NCBI GenBank assembly: GCA_016617855.1
Contig: JAECUM010016702.1
Location: 16,934-80,933, forward strand
Length of the DNA stretch: 64,000 bases
Reading direction: 5' to 3'
DNA from: Megalonaias nervosa
Lineage: Eukaryota; Mollusca; Bivalvia; Unionida; Unionidae
Made by a program: the position numbers and the translations under genes. Every line of letters starts with the position of its first letter. Within the stretch, counting starts at the first letter, position 1. The notes beneath the pieces are model-generated. The model was not told the origin of the DNA and did no database searches. It was given only the letters and a program-made list of their open reading frames with translations. This document shows positions 25,191 to 37,231 of this stretch, piece after piece.

Positions 25191-26314
25191 CACACACACA
25201 CACACACACACAATATTGCCATTCAGTCTCTAAGGAGTAAACAGATAAACAAAAATGACTCTTGCATTACCTTCACCCCACACCACCCCAAATAAACTGC
25301 TCAGAGCAGCACAGACAATAGCCAATTAAGAAAATATTCCACTGTCTCATAGATTTTAAAGATAGAAACATGGTAAATTTGTATTTATTTAATGTCTGTC
25401 TAGCTGTGATTCTATGAGTGTTGTCACAGGCAAGTTCATATATATGTGGTGATGGTGTTGCCCAGTGCTAAAGCTGTCAACTACTTTTTGTTTGTAAGTG
25501 TATTAAATGGTTCACAGAAAACATGTGATCTTCATTTTTATCAAATTTGAATTTATTGAAAAATTAACTTTTCATTTGGACAGTGTTTTACTTTTGGGAC
25601 ATAAGCTTCAAATAGGTTGAAAATAATTACTCTTACCCTGCTTTGTAAATTAATCTAAATTTGTTGTATTTTGTTGGCAAAAAATTATCTTGAGATAAAA
25701 GAAAATAAAAACAATATCTTCATTTGAACTTAAATAATTTGTCCCTAACTATTAGTACTTGGCCAGAGTTGAGTGTACACATATTCTTTTGTGGAGGTTA
25801 ACAATATTTTGGAGATTAAATAGAATAATTAGAAATAATATGTCATTTTTTAAACTTACCAAGGGCTGTTATAAGATGTGACAACATTGTGCAAATTGTT
25901 CATCTGCGTGCATGGCAACAGTCTTCATTTTCCATGCATTTTTTGGCTTTTCATTAGAGATATACTTAATATAAAAAAGTGAACACACTCTGATATCTAT
26001 ATGTTTTTTCAGGACATGCTCCTGTTGCACGAGATTGATGCGCCATTGTGTATATTGTGATGGATAAATACAGCTTTCAGCTTTTACAATGCCTAAATCA
26101 AGTATGCCTTTGACATTGTAAACATATAAGTATATTCCATCAGGGGTTAGTGTACCTCAAGGCCATTATTAAATGTTATAGACCAATCATATACTGAGAC
26201 ACTGATTGCAGTCAGGTATTTTACAACTGTTAGGGTTGAATTGCAAAAATAGTGTATGATGAATTCAGGTCAAAGAATACTGAGCTGATGTTATTTATAT
26301 GAGAAGACAAAAAG

Positions 26315-26444
26315 CATTTCAAATCAATTAACATTTGTCACATTTCAAATCAATTAACATTTGTCACATTTCAAATCAGTTAACATTTGTCACATTTCAA
26401 ATCAATTAACATTTGTCACATTTCAAATCAATTAACTTTTGTCA
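26315..26444. repeat. Tandem repeat, 5 x 26 bp
   Basis: Five head-to-tail units beginning catttcaaatcaattaacat, nearly identical. The surrounding 25200-27850 region shows no gene that I recognise. Confidence 0.95.
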
Positions 26445-27854
26445 CATTTGCGGCACAAAGAGATGTCTTGAAACAAAGTACATGATGATGTACAGTTTAC
26501 ATTTCCAGTAATCAAATTTCATTCCATTGGGATGTTTTTTCATAATTCATCAGACAATGTTTCACACCTGTTCATCAAGGAGATTGCAAAACAGGATTAA
26601 AGAAGTTGATAAAAAATTATAAAGATAATGATGAGAAATATATTTCATTTAGTACATGTTGTAAGGAGTACATGGTTGATTTGAAAGAAACAGAAAACAA
26701 AATCCAGAGAAAAGAATATTAGATTTGTAGATAGCTTTGGGTTCATTTGTAAATGCCTAAAGCAGTTGGCCAAAGATAAGTTTTGAAAATTTACAGAGAG
26801 AATGAAACCTTTTCTAAACTTTCTGAGACATGATATCGATAAATTTTTAAGTCTTTATAGTTTTGGTAGATTTCATGAAACAATGCTGCCTCCTATAACA
26901 CAAAATGCCTCATCAATTTGTGATTGAAGAATTTGGTAATGTCTGTACAAAACACAACAAACTTGTATGAACACATTATTACAGTGCAACCAGTCCAGTT
27001 CTGTATGCAAGTACACCAGTAACCTGTGTTGGTTTGGAACTTTTGAAAGATTATAACACATTTCAGATTTTCTCAAAGGAACTCATGGTGAAATTAGTAG
27101 TTATATATATGTATATAAAGATAGATATATAAATAAATAGTTAAATGGCACATCAGCACATTACTGGCAGTATAGTGCAGAGTAAGCTTAGGCATCACAA
27201 TAAAGGGACATAAAACAAAGATAAGGGCAAAAAAAGGAACAGTCCTCAAAAACATGTCAAATTTATGTTATAAACCTAAATTTTGTAAAATGTCCAAGAC
27301 CTTCTCAGCCAAAATATCATCTGAGGATGTATCAATGGCGGTGGTTGATTCGATTAGGTACCTAGTGCAACATGCAGGAGGATGTTTCCATAGCAAAAGA
27401 TGATTTGATTATGTGTCTCTTGCAACATGTAGGAAAATGTTTCCATAGCAAAGGATGATTTGATTATGTGCCTCTTGCAACATGTAGGAGGATGTATAAG
27501 ACCTATTTTACATCTCAGAGCCCAAAGTAGTATTGTAGTAATAGTGTCAATTTATATGTATGTATGTATGTATTTCTCATAATTATGAATAATTTATTAT
27601 GAAATGATCTATTCACAAGTGTTTATAGAATGATATTATCATAAATAGTTCATTTTGATTATTTTTTTGCAACTTTTTGGTATCCTTCTGTTTTAGTTTG
27701 TCGGGGGAGAAGAATTATTAGAGTGACTGGAAAGGTTTTCTCTATTCATCCTGTTTAATTTTGCCTCTTAGTGGACCTTTATCCTTGGCAAACAAGTTCA
27801 TTGGTTCTTAGCCAAGACTCTTTCTTTTGTCATTCATTTTAGAAATTAAGACAT

Positions 27855-28060
27855 AGAGTGGTTGTTGTTGTTATTGCTGATTTAAGGCCATTTTTCAGGA
27901 CATGATAGGCTATACTCGGCCAGTAACTCATGAGAAGCAACTGGCAAACTTTCTCACATAACCATATCAGCTGAGCCCAAGACTCGAAAACTATGAGGTG
28001 CGATGTCAGTGATCTGTTAAGTCTAGTGCCTGAGACCACCCCGTCACTTGGGGCACAGAA
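27855..28060 (-). mobile_element. SINE (family B), minus-strand copy
   Basis: The reverse complement carries the same body as 20190-20447 ('tgtgagaaagtttgccagt', 'gtatagcctatc', 'gaaaaatggc') and ends in a (CAA)-type tail, here ttgttgttgtt on the + strand. The head is diverged. Confidence 0.75.
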
Positions 28061-29700
28061 TTTATTTTTCTTATAATGTCATTTTGATACATTGCATTTG
28101 AAAAGTAGAACATTAGTCAGGTAATGCATAAACACCTAATCCAAATTAATCCACAGGACTTAGTGCTTATGAGGTGACAAACGTTGAAATGGGTGGATAG
28201 AATCACAAGAATGGATCAGAATGATTCTAAGTAAGTTTTTTATGTGTAAGATGTTTTTACTCTGTATTATTGTTTTTGTTTTAGACTGAATACTCATATG
28301 TCTAAATATTTATATGGAAATACAATTTTTGTACTGTTTGATATTATTTCTTTCTTCAGGGAACAAATATATTACTTATAATTCTCATCATCTTATATCG
28401 ACTGATCAATGTAAAAATTAGTGTCTTTTCTGCACAAGAAAGTCCTTACTTTCTTGACAAATTTTCATTAAGTTTCCAGGACTGCAAGACATTTATTATT
28501 ATTTATGTTTTAGGATTACCCGTATTCATGTAATTTTTCGTACATGAAATATAATTATTAATGACTGTGTACGAAAAATAAAGGGATCGTACCTGAACAA
28601 GTTCTATGGAACACACTCTACTTGACAACCTAATGGTACAAACGTACAAAGTAAATGTATATTTTCTATCTCATTCTGCTCTCAACTCAAGAATCTCATT
28701 ACAATAAAAATAAAAGGACTCCAAAAGATTTTTGTTGTTATTAGTGAACAAGAGAGAGAGAGAAAGAATTTTTGTTGTTATTAGTGAACGAGAGAGAGAG
28801 AGAGGATTATGTCTTAGTGTGCAAGCTCATCTACATTTAGAGCATATGTAGCTGTTATGTTGTGTAATACTGTCAAAATGATTAAGATGGTTTGAACATG
28901 TATTATGGGTATTATTATTTGGTAAATTGTATGCAACGATATGAGTTTACATTGTCAAAAAATTAAGTGCAACTTGTATTTTTACAGCAACAATAATTTC
29001 ATTATCAAATTGCTATAAAAAATAATTTGAAATCATGACAAGTGATCATACGCATTACTTGTTATTCGAATTTGCCAATAAAGATAATAGTATTTTATAT
29101 CATAGAATAGATTTGCAATAAAATATTAATTATATCCAAGTCAAAACAAAACAAGCACTTTAAAGATAGTATATGTATATATACGAATCAATTTAACGGA
29201 GTCTGTGACTTTCAGATTTACGATGGAAAATGACAAGGTTTTTATATTTTATGTTTGTATGACTATAATGAAACAATAAGACTAGTTGACCTGTGGTCTT
29301 CACTTTAGCATGTACTGAGATGTAATTTTTGTTGGATAAGAAAACATCAAAGGGCTTCCGAACAAAAATGCATGTGGTGTTTTGTTACGGTGACGGACTT
29401 AATAAGGAGAACTAATTAACAATAATATTTAAAGGTATGGTCTGTGAAGTCCTTTTTCCATTTGTTAATAAAAACCAGTAGATATTGTAATGACAGTAAG
29501 AGAGCTTATGCACATGGGCACCTGCAGGATTTTTTGCGGGGGGTGGGGGTGGTCATGATTTTTTGCAGGGAGGGGCAGTCAGTCACGGCCGGGAGAGTTA
29601 GTATAGTAAATAGTCTGAAACTAAAGCTGATATTTACCAAGCATTTTGAACAGAATCTTGATGTATTTTCAGCTTCATTTGCATGATTAAACCTGTTGGA

Positions 29701-29767
<67 letters not shown>

Positions 29768-30270
29768 CAGTATGATTTCCAGGGAGGTCACTTGACCTTC
29801 CCTGACCTATGTTGCGGGCACCCATGCTTATGCATCAATCATTGTATTTTCCACCAACAATTATTAGTTTTTGCAAAAGCAAAATGGCAATATGGTATTT
29901 TTTATCTTTTTGAAAACGTAAATCTTCTTATTAGAAATTTTATGTCCAATAATTTAATGGATTTTTTGAAAAATACAAAGTGATATGTATGAAAAATTAG
30001 GATATATTTAAATAATTATTATTTTGATAACTGGATTGGATTGTGTACAAAAAATTAAAGGGTATGAAACAATACATGAAATACAGGTATTTATAAGTTG
30101 TATTTAAACTCTGTTTAGTAATTTTAATTATTTGTTTTCAGCAATGTGTATTTGATTTAATAAATGTAAGATGTATTATCCTTTTTTAATGTTTGATTTA
30201 TATTTCTTGGCCTGTTGTTTGTCGTCTATCTGTTGGCGCAAATTTGTTGTTGCGATTCCTCATCAACTAC
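28060..30270. other. AT-rich intergenic stretch, no gene seen
   Basis: It contains a duplicated ~43 bp GA-rich segment at 28727-28803 and a (TA)n microsatellite at 29702-29764. I see no coding signal that survives inspection. Confidence 0.6.
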
Positions 30271-31140
30271 TTGGAAGATCACCATGAAACTTTACACACA
30301 CATTCATCACATGTTCTAGTTGGTCCTTAATGAAAATGGTGCTGCTTGGACATCCAATATGACCATCACAATGGCCATGTTGAAAATCTTGTTAATGCTG
30401 CTCCTTCAGTTGATGGTCATATCAACACAGGATTTTCACTAAAAGACTTCTTATGATGTCTAGCTGGTCCTAACTGAAACTGGTGCTGATCTGAATTCCA
30501 ATATAGCCATCATTGTGGTCATCTTGAAAATCTTTTTATTACTATTCCTCCTGAATGAATGGTCATGTCATCATGGGGTTTTCTTGCGATGTCTAGATGG
30601 TCCTAGATAAAAATAATGCCAGTCTGACATCCAGTATGGCCACCATGACAGTCATCTGAAACTTCTTGTCACAATTCTGCTTGAACAGAAACTGATATTG
30701 ATGTGGGATTTTCACCAGAAGACTTGCGATGTCAAGTTGGTCTTAAATAAAAATTTTGCCAATCTCATGCCCAGTATGGCCACCACAACAGCCATCTTGA
30801 AAGTCTTGTTATTGCTACTCATGAACGGAAAGTCATATCTTGAAAATATTGTTCTTTCAAGACTCCTCCCCAAATGGACTTGCTAAATCAACACGGGCTT
30901 TTAACCAATAGACTTCTTATGATACCTAGCTGGTCCAACATGAAAAAATGATTCCAGTCATACATCCAATATGACTGCCATGAAAACTGTAATGAAAATC
31001 TTGTCATTAAACCCCATGAATGGATTATAATTATAACATGGGGATTTTCACCAAATGATTTCTAGTGATGTCTACCTTGTCCTTTATGAAAATGGTGCCT
31101 AGCTGATATCCAGTATTGTATCACAGCAGTTAATTTGAAA
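30270..31140. repeat. Degenerate ~140 bp tandem repeat, block 2
   Basis: About six to eight diverged units of the same repeat seen at 22030-22660 (gacatccaatatgaccat, ccatcttgaaaatcttgtta, atgtctagctggtcct). The units differ by many substitutions, so this is an old array or repeated dispersal of one element. Confidence 0.75.
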
Positions 31141-31467
31141 AATCTTGTTGCTGAAGAATAGTAGAGACAGTTTCAACACTTGACAGTTAAAAGTAAGAAG
31201 CGGTCTTATCTTGAACTCCTGCAAATTCGTTATACACAGTAGAGCATCAGTCCCTTCAAGAGACTCTTGTTAATTGACTGCATGCCCTCGTTAGCTCTGA
31301 TCTATGATTATACAGTCTAATACAGAATTTAATATTGAGCACACTATCTTGTGCATGTTCCAAGTCCATTCTGGTGATTACATCCATTCCTGTCTGTTGT
31401 GGTGTGTCTATCCAGTGGGTAAAAATTTACAGTTGTCTTAGTGAATATGTGGAGGGGGGGGGTGTAC

Positions 31468-31498
<31 letters not shown>

Positions 31499-31523
31499 TA
31501 TATGTAAGCTCATCTTTACACTT

Positions 31524-31838
31524 AATGATTTAGATTTTTAACATAGCTTTAACAGTTTTTTACTGTTAAATAATCGCTATGATGTCTGCAGTGTGACAGT
31601 TTATAATGATGTTTAGCACTGGAGCATCATGCCGCAGACATGTAGCATCATGTCCCACCCAGTCACATTATCCTGACACCAGGCCAACTAGTCCTAACAC
31701 TAACCTCTTAATGCTGAGTGCCAAGCAAGGCAGCTGTTAGTACCATTTTTGAAAGTCTTTGGTATGACTCGGCCGGGGTTCGAAACCACGACCTCCCGCA
31801 TCGGAGGCGGATACTCTACCACTAGGCCACCGGAGCAG
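31524..31838 (-). mobile_element. tRNA-derived SINE (family A), nearly full length
   Basis: Read on the minus strand it begins with a tRNA-like head (ctccggtggcctagtggtag) and a B-box-like 'ggtttcgaaccccgg', followed by the family body. Related copies are at 53107-53412 (full length, -) and 25018-25190 (truncated, +). The tRNA-like part cannot complete a cloverleaf and should not be called a tRNA gene. Confidence 0.85.
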
Positions 31839-31899
31839 TACATTTTAGAGACAAAATACATTTGTATATGACTACAAACGTATACTTTATCAAAAGTAT

Positions 31900-32620
31900 G
31901 TCATCTGTATGCAGGCTGGGATGCACCTTATCAAAACTTGGATATGTGGTAGAAGGGTATAAATAGCTTATATTTATATGATAGTATATTTACACCATGT
32001 CAGAATGTTTCAGTGTATGCGGACTGAAATGTACCTTATCATAAGTACATCATCTGGTATGTAGACTGGTGCACCTTGTCAAATTTGTATCATCTTGTAT
32101 GCAGACTGTGGTTCACCTTGTCAAATTTGTATCATCTGGTATGCAGACTGTGACACACCTTATTAAAACCTACATCATCTGGTATGCAGACTATGACACA
32201 CCTTATTAAAACCTACATCATCTGGTATGTAGACTGTGACACACCTTGTGAAACTTGTATCATCTGGTATGTAGACTGTGACAGACCTTATTAAAACCTA
32301 CATCATCTGGTATGCAGACTGTGATGCACCTTGTCAAATTTGTATGATCTGGTATGCAGGCTGTGACACACCTTGTGAAACTTGTATCATCTGGTATGTA
32401 GACTGTGACAGACCTTATTAAAACCTACATCATCTGGTATGCAGACTGTGATGCACCTTGTCAAATTTGTATGATCTGGTATGCAGGCTGTGACACACCT
32501 TGTGAAACTTGTATCATCTGGTATGTAGACTGTGATGCGCCTTGTCAAACTTATATCATTATGTAAGCAGATTGTGATGCACCCTATCAAAACTCAGATA
32601 TCTTGCATGTCAGAACACGA
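31900..32620. repeat. Minisatellite, 42-47 bp unit
   Basis: Repeated units of catctggtatgcagactgtg followed by 'acacaccttgtgaaacttgtat' or 'acacaccttattaaaacctacat'; two length variants alternate, suggesting a higher-order unit. Open frames here are repeat artefacts. Confidence 0.9.
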
Positions 32621-32639
32621 TAGCACATGTTAATGCAAA

Positions 32640-33130
32640 CACTGTTGCCACCAAAAGACCCTTATATTGTATGTATTATTGCACATACAGTAAAGGGTTA
32701 AAAGTTATGTCAAGAGGAAAAGCGTGTAAGCACAGCTGGGTTCTGTAGCAGTAATACGTGTGATGAGATGGTGATAAGAAAATGTACATACATAAGCACA
32801 CCCTTTATGACATTGAGAGTCTCAGAAGGAAGAAAGATAGAGCAAAGACAAAATTCACTCACTAAATCAGTCATGCAAGAATATAAAGTCAAAAGTGTGT
32901 GAGTACATAAATAGAACAGAGACCAACATTGTGTTTGATGCTGGCCACTTCTGTGACTTTGCATTCAGCATGTATGATATGTAATGGACCAAAAATTAAC
33001 TATGTATTTACAGCATAACATAACTATTTGGACAAAGTTTATTGGGTAAACGTGCTGACAAATGAATAATGAAGTATAAAGCATTATAAAGAAACTTTTG
33101 AGGCTGTTACTGCCATATGTTACTACAGAA
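32640..33130. repeat. Segmental duplication, copy 1
   Basis: It matches 33480-33960 over about 450 bp with scattered changes; the best-conserved block includes 'cagtcatgcaagaatataaa' and 'tgtgtgagtacataaat'. No coding function recognised. Confidence 0.8.
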
Positions 33131-33479
33131 AGAAGCAACTGCCATAAGTCTGAACAAATATGAAAACAATCATATCACTAATGCAGGATAGGATACAGCA
33201 ATTTTCTGTAAAAGGAGGTATTATGGGGGGGAGGTGGGGAAAATTCCTACAGAAAAAAGACAGCGCATCTTGACCCCAGAAGGAAATTGGCTCTACTGAC
33301 ACCAAAGTTCTTAGCTGAGAGTGTCCCTCTACATGCAGCCAGTTCAAAAGCATTGTGATTGGATGGGTAGAACATGTGATCCAAACTTTAAATATATTGG
33401 CTCTAAACAGCGGGTTAGATGCCAGAGAATGTGGGAATATGTGGATCCAATTACACCTCCCATAAATGTCTTTATGCGA

Positions 33480-33960
33480 GCATAAATAGTTTAATGTTAT
33501 GTGTTCTAATGCATACACTAAAGGGTTACAAGTTATGTCAAGAGGGTAAGAAAGTTAGTGTAAGCACTGCTAGTATTAATACATGTGACGAGATGGTGAA
33601 AAGAAAATGTACATACTCAAGCATACTCTTTAAAATCTCGATAGTTTTAAAAGGAAGAAAGATAGATCAAAGATAGAAATCACTCACTAGATCAGTCATG
33701 CAAGAATATAAAGTCAAAAGTGTGTGAGTACATAAATAAAACAGAGACCGAAGTTGTGTTTGATGCTGGACATTTTTGTGACTTTGTATTGAGCTTGAAA
33801 CGTAATAAAACAAAATTAACTCTGTACATACAACATAACATAAGTATTTGGACAAAGTCTAGTGAGTGTGTGTTAACTAATGAACAATGAAACATATCAC
33901 AGTATAAAGACATTTTTGAGGCTGCTACTGCCATAAATAGAAATACAGGAATAGATGTTG
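33480..33960. repeat. Segmental duplication, copy 2
   Basis: Direct repeat of 32640-33130, offset about 840 bp. The remaining flank to 36280 holds short low-complexity patches, including a (TCAA)n run at 34754-34790, and no recognisable gene. Confidence 0.8.
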
Positions 33961-36286
33961 CTGCATTTCTGGCAGATCTTATATTCTTATGAAAACAAGG
34001 CAACTTTAGTCCAATTTTGGTTGTATATGTAATAATGAATAAAAAGTGACAACATTTGGCAGAATGGAATAAAACAGATTATTGCAGCCTATGGCATTGT
34101 CCTTTATTTTCTCAAAGTGACGGTACTGTTCACTGATTCTATATTCCTACATACTTATTTCTTCTAATTCTTTGATACTATGACCATTAAGGTATGTTTT
34201 TTTACATTATGGGTTGGTTATTGTCTTTGCAATATGTGTTGGTTATTGTCTTTATAATATGTATTGGTTATTGGCTTTGTAATATGTGTCGGTTATTGTC
34301 TTTGCAGTATGTGTTGGTTATTGTAAGAATAGTTGGCTTATTTGACAATTTATATTATCTTTCCTTTTGTTGTAAAATATTAGAAGGGCACACGAACATT
34401 AATCTAAGGATATGAGGGCTTTGTGGATGACAAAAATCAAAATTTATTATAGTGAGACTGAAGGAAGCTTAAATATTTCCGATAATGATAATGCTGATTG
34501 TAATGAGCAAAGACAATAAAATAATTTTCAGAATTGTTTACTTACTGCATTTTTTAAAATTTCTTTGATACTATTGATTCTTAATAATTAAGACTGATTT
34601 GTGTTTTCAGATTAGTACAAAGTTTACACCTGCTATGTTGATGAAGATGTTGATACATCTTATATTTAGGACACATTTTGTCGGTTCATTTGTTTCATTT
34701 ATGTAAATAATAAAGAAATAATAAATAATTAAAATATAAGGACATTTTTTGGATCAATCAATCAATCAACCAATCAATCAATCAATCATCATATTTGGTA
34801 AGCAAGTCCAATACACCTACATCATTTATTTATTTATTTACTGCTGTTGATAATAAAGAATGTATGCGATGATTACTAACTTTATGCAGATAATACTGGT
34901 TGGGGATTTTAATTTTGTTGTCGTAATTATGAAATGCAAATAGTAAGTTCATTAATTAGATTAAATAAAATAGTAAATCAGCTAAAGAAAGGAAAGAAGA
35001 AGTCATTCATAACTATGTGGGTGACCTGGTTTGATATGTTACCAACTAATAGTATAAAGGTTGAATGGTATTACAGTTATGGAAAAACTGACAGGCAAAT
35101 GGATGGTATAACAGTATCCAAAATGCTCACAAATATGAATAATCGTTTGAGGGCCAAAACTGCATAGGCATATTTAAAGTAATTTAGATTTTGAAGGGAA
35201 TTATTTTTTATTTCTAAAGTATTTGGGGTTGGGGGAGGCTTAATTGTAAGCTTTTTCTTATTAACAATCAATCTGAACAGAGGTATATTGGAAGAATTTA
35301 AATTAAAATGTAGAGATATTTTATCATGTTCAATAAAGAAATACAACAGTGTATATGGAAAATTGGTGTATATGGGTAATTAGCACCATATAGAAAGTGA
35401 CATGATAATTTTTCAACATTCCCATATATGTTGGTCATTCTAGTCTCCTTCTCTGCTGCAAGATGTCTCTATTTGAAAGCAGTCCTGGGCCATAAGTGGC
35501 TTTGTACTTTGCCACAGTACTCTTTATATTTTTGCATGCCTCATGAATTATCCTGGCATTATTATGACACTCTATAAAAAAAACTGGAATAAATTCTAAA
35601 ACATCGCATATCTACAATGAATTATTTCAGATGTTGGGTGTTTAAGAATTTATCACATAGAACGGATGGAAAGCAAGAAGACATTTTCATGCTCACATAC
35701 CTCTAGAAAAGAAGATTGCCTCTGTACATTGGACAGCGTCCTGATAAGACTCATCAATATTGTGACAACACAGAAACTTTCGGGCTATAAACATTCTGGT
35801 TTTAGTCAAATCCTTGGACAGAGAACCCGATGTAATCAGGTCTCTCACCAGTTGTACATTGTACGTGAAGCAGTGGGTGAACCAAACTCGGCTTTCTGAT
35901 TTAACCCAAACCGAAACTAAACACATTCTCCGGTAACGATGTATGTGGCAACGAAACAGATGTACATTTTCGTCCATATATTACACAAAGATATATTAGT
36001 ACACATAATTTCCATTACAAAAGGTTTCTAGTAGACAACACTGACAATAAACGTGCATCCTACGAATAGAATAAACAATCCATTATTATTCTAAGGAGGG
36101 AATCAAACTGAGATACCTTGTAATGTCATTATGCCGTGTGTGGCATATTTTGCCTCTATCCCCAATGACTTGGCAAGCAAGCTACATTTTACAACCCGTG
36201 GATGATTAATCCACGAAAGTGAAGATTGTTTTACTCGATTTCTGTAAATCCGCAACCTCATAGTTCCTTATTTGTGCCTGGTGTTG

Positions 36287-36330
36287 TCAGTGATTTTCCA
36301 TTACCACCAGCATAGATTCGAATTCAGCCA
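36287..36330 (-). pseudogene. 3' end of an older Polinton-like fibre gene, cut by the younger element
   Basis: On the minus strand, starting at the left copy of the target duplication, the sequence reads A-EFESMLVVMENH and then a TGA at 36287-36289. An acidic 'EF' motif near the C-terminus is also present in the fibre-like gene of the intact element (DEEF). The rest of this older gene lies at the other side of the insertion (52236-52560), in the same frame if the element and one AGCCA copy are removed. Confidence 0.6.
36326..36330. repeat. Target-site duplication, left copy (AGCCA)
   Basis: AGCCA directly abuts the first base of the element and recurs directly after its last base at 52236-52240. 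Extending to six bases does not match. Confidence 0.75.
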
Positions 36331-36563
36331 AGCAGCAGAGAGGGTGGACCCTTCAAATTTTTGTTCGAACCATAAAATCATACTAAATAAGGCAAAAAAA
36401 TATAGGGTCAATAACGTTAAACCAGAATCTGTAACCGAACTGAGATTCTCTCTACGTGGGTTATTTACGCTGTTACTTTTTCGTGACACCTGTGTTTGTA
36501 AATGCTATGCGGTACTCGTGCGTGTCATGTTTGTCAGTCCACCCTCTCTGCTGCTGTCGATTT
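36331..36563 (+). repeat. Left terminal inverted repeat (233 bp)
   Basis: It aligns without gaps to the reverse complement of 52003-52235, with about 8 differences counted by eye (~97% identity). It starts AGCAGCAGAGAGGGTGGAC, and the same 19 bases recur inverted at 36537-36555 near its inner end. An open frame through it is shared by both repeats only because the DNA is. Confidence 0.95.
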
Positions 36564-37231
36564 TATCCAAATATTTTATCAAGTCCGTTACGATATCTCG
36601 ACCTAGGATCATGCAAATTTATTGTTATAAAACCAAACGGGATAGCTTGTGCTTTTGAAGAAAAGTTTTTGAACTTAATCATATCCATGTCCCCTGAACA
36701 CCAAGTATAATAAATATTTTGCAGCGTATGATTATCAACTCCGTTAAACACAACTAAAATATTACAGTTATCTCGGATCACTTTAGGTATTTGTGTATAA
36801 CGCTGGGTAACATAAATCACGTCTGTATTTTTATGTCTACCTCTGGAAAATAACCGAGCTGGATTTGATTGTTTGTCCAGCATAATATCATCGTACACTA
36901 CTAAATTATTAACAAATCCATCAAGGTCATCAACAGATGGCGCTTCATCAATACTAATAATAAAATCAATAATATCATTACCGTCTTCATTCAGCAACTT
37001 TGCATTTTCACTAAAATCTTTAAGTACTTCATAGCATCGCTGATCATCCACGGATGGTGCTACTAAATATAAATTATCCCACTTGAGCCTTCTCATTATT
37101 AAATTAATTAATAATTCTGTCTTACCACTTCCAGATGGCCCAATTATTATCATTCTGATAGAATTCGGTAGCGCTGGGTGATGCTTGACTGGTTCTTGTT
37201 TTCGTGTCGCCGAAAAGTCAATTATATCCAT
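36563..37231 (-). CDS. Genome-packaging ATPase (FtsK/HerA, A32-like)
   Basis: An intact 222-residue P-loop ATPase that would pump viral DNA into preformed capsids. MIIIGPSGSGKTELLINLIM (near residue 27) is the Walker A motif, and NNLVVYDDIML (near residue 108) is Walker B with the DD pair. DVIYVTQRYTQIP (near residue 137) fits the sensor/arginine-bearing segment of this family, with the 'CNILVVF' strand after it. Length is usual for Polinton ATPases. The stop codon lies at the inner boundary of the left terminal repeat. Its start codon (37229-37231) directly abuts that of the divergent PLA2 gene, so the two share one promoter region. No damage is seen. Confidence 0.93.
   Translation of the reverse strand: MDIIDFSATRKQEPVKHHPALPNSIRMIIIGPSGSGKTELLINLIMRRLKWDNLYLVAPSVDDQRCYEVLKDFSENAKLLNEDGNDIIDFIISIDEAPSVDDLDGFVNNLVVYDDIMLDKQSNPARLFSRGRHKNTDVIYVTQRYTQIPKVIRDNCNILVVFNGVDNHTLQNIYYTWCSGDMDMIKFKNFSSKAQAIPFGFITINLHDPRSRYRNGLDKIFG

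Noticed and set aside
35693..35977. 94-codon minus-strand frame left of the viral element, considered as a gene of the older Polinton
   Set aside because: No recognisable motif and no continuity with the fibre remnant at 36287-36330.
36272..36658. 128-codon + strand frame at the left end, matched by a minus-strand frame at 52001-52222
   Set aside because: Both simply translate the terminal inverted repeat; no domain, and the left one runs antisense into the ATPase gene.
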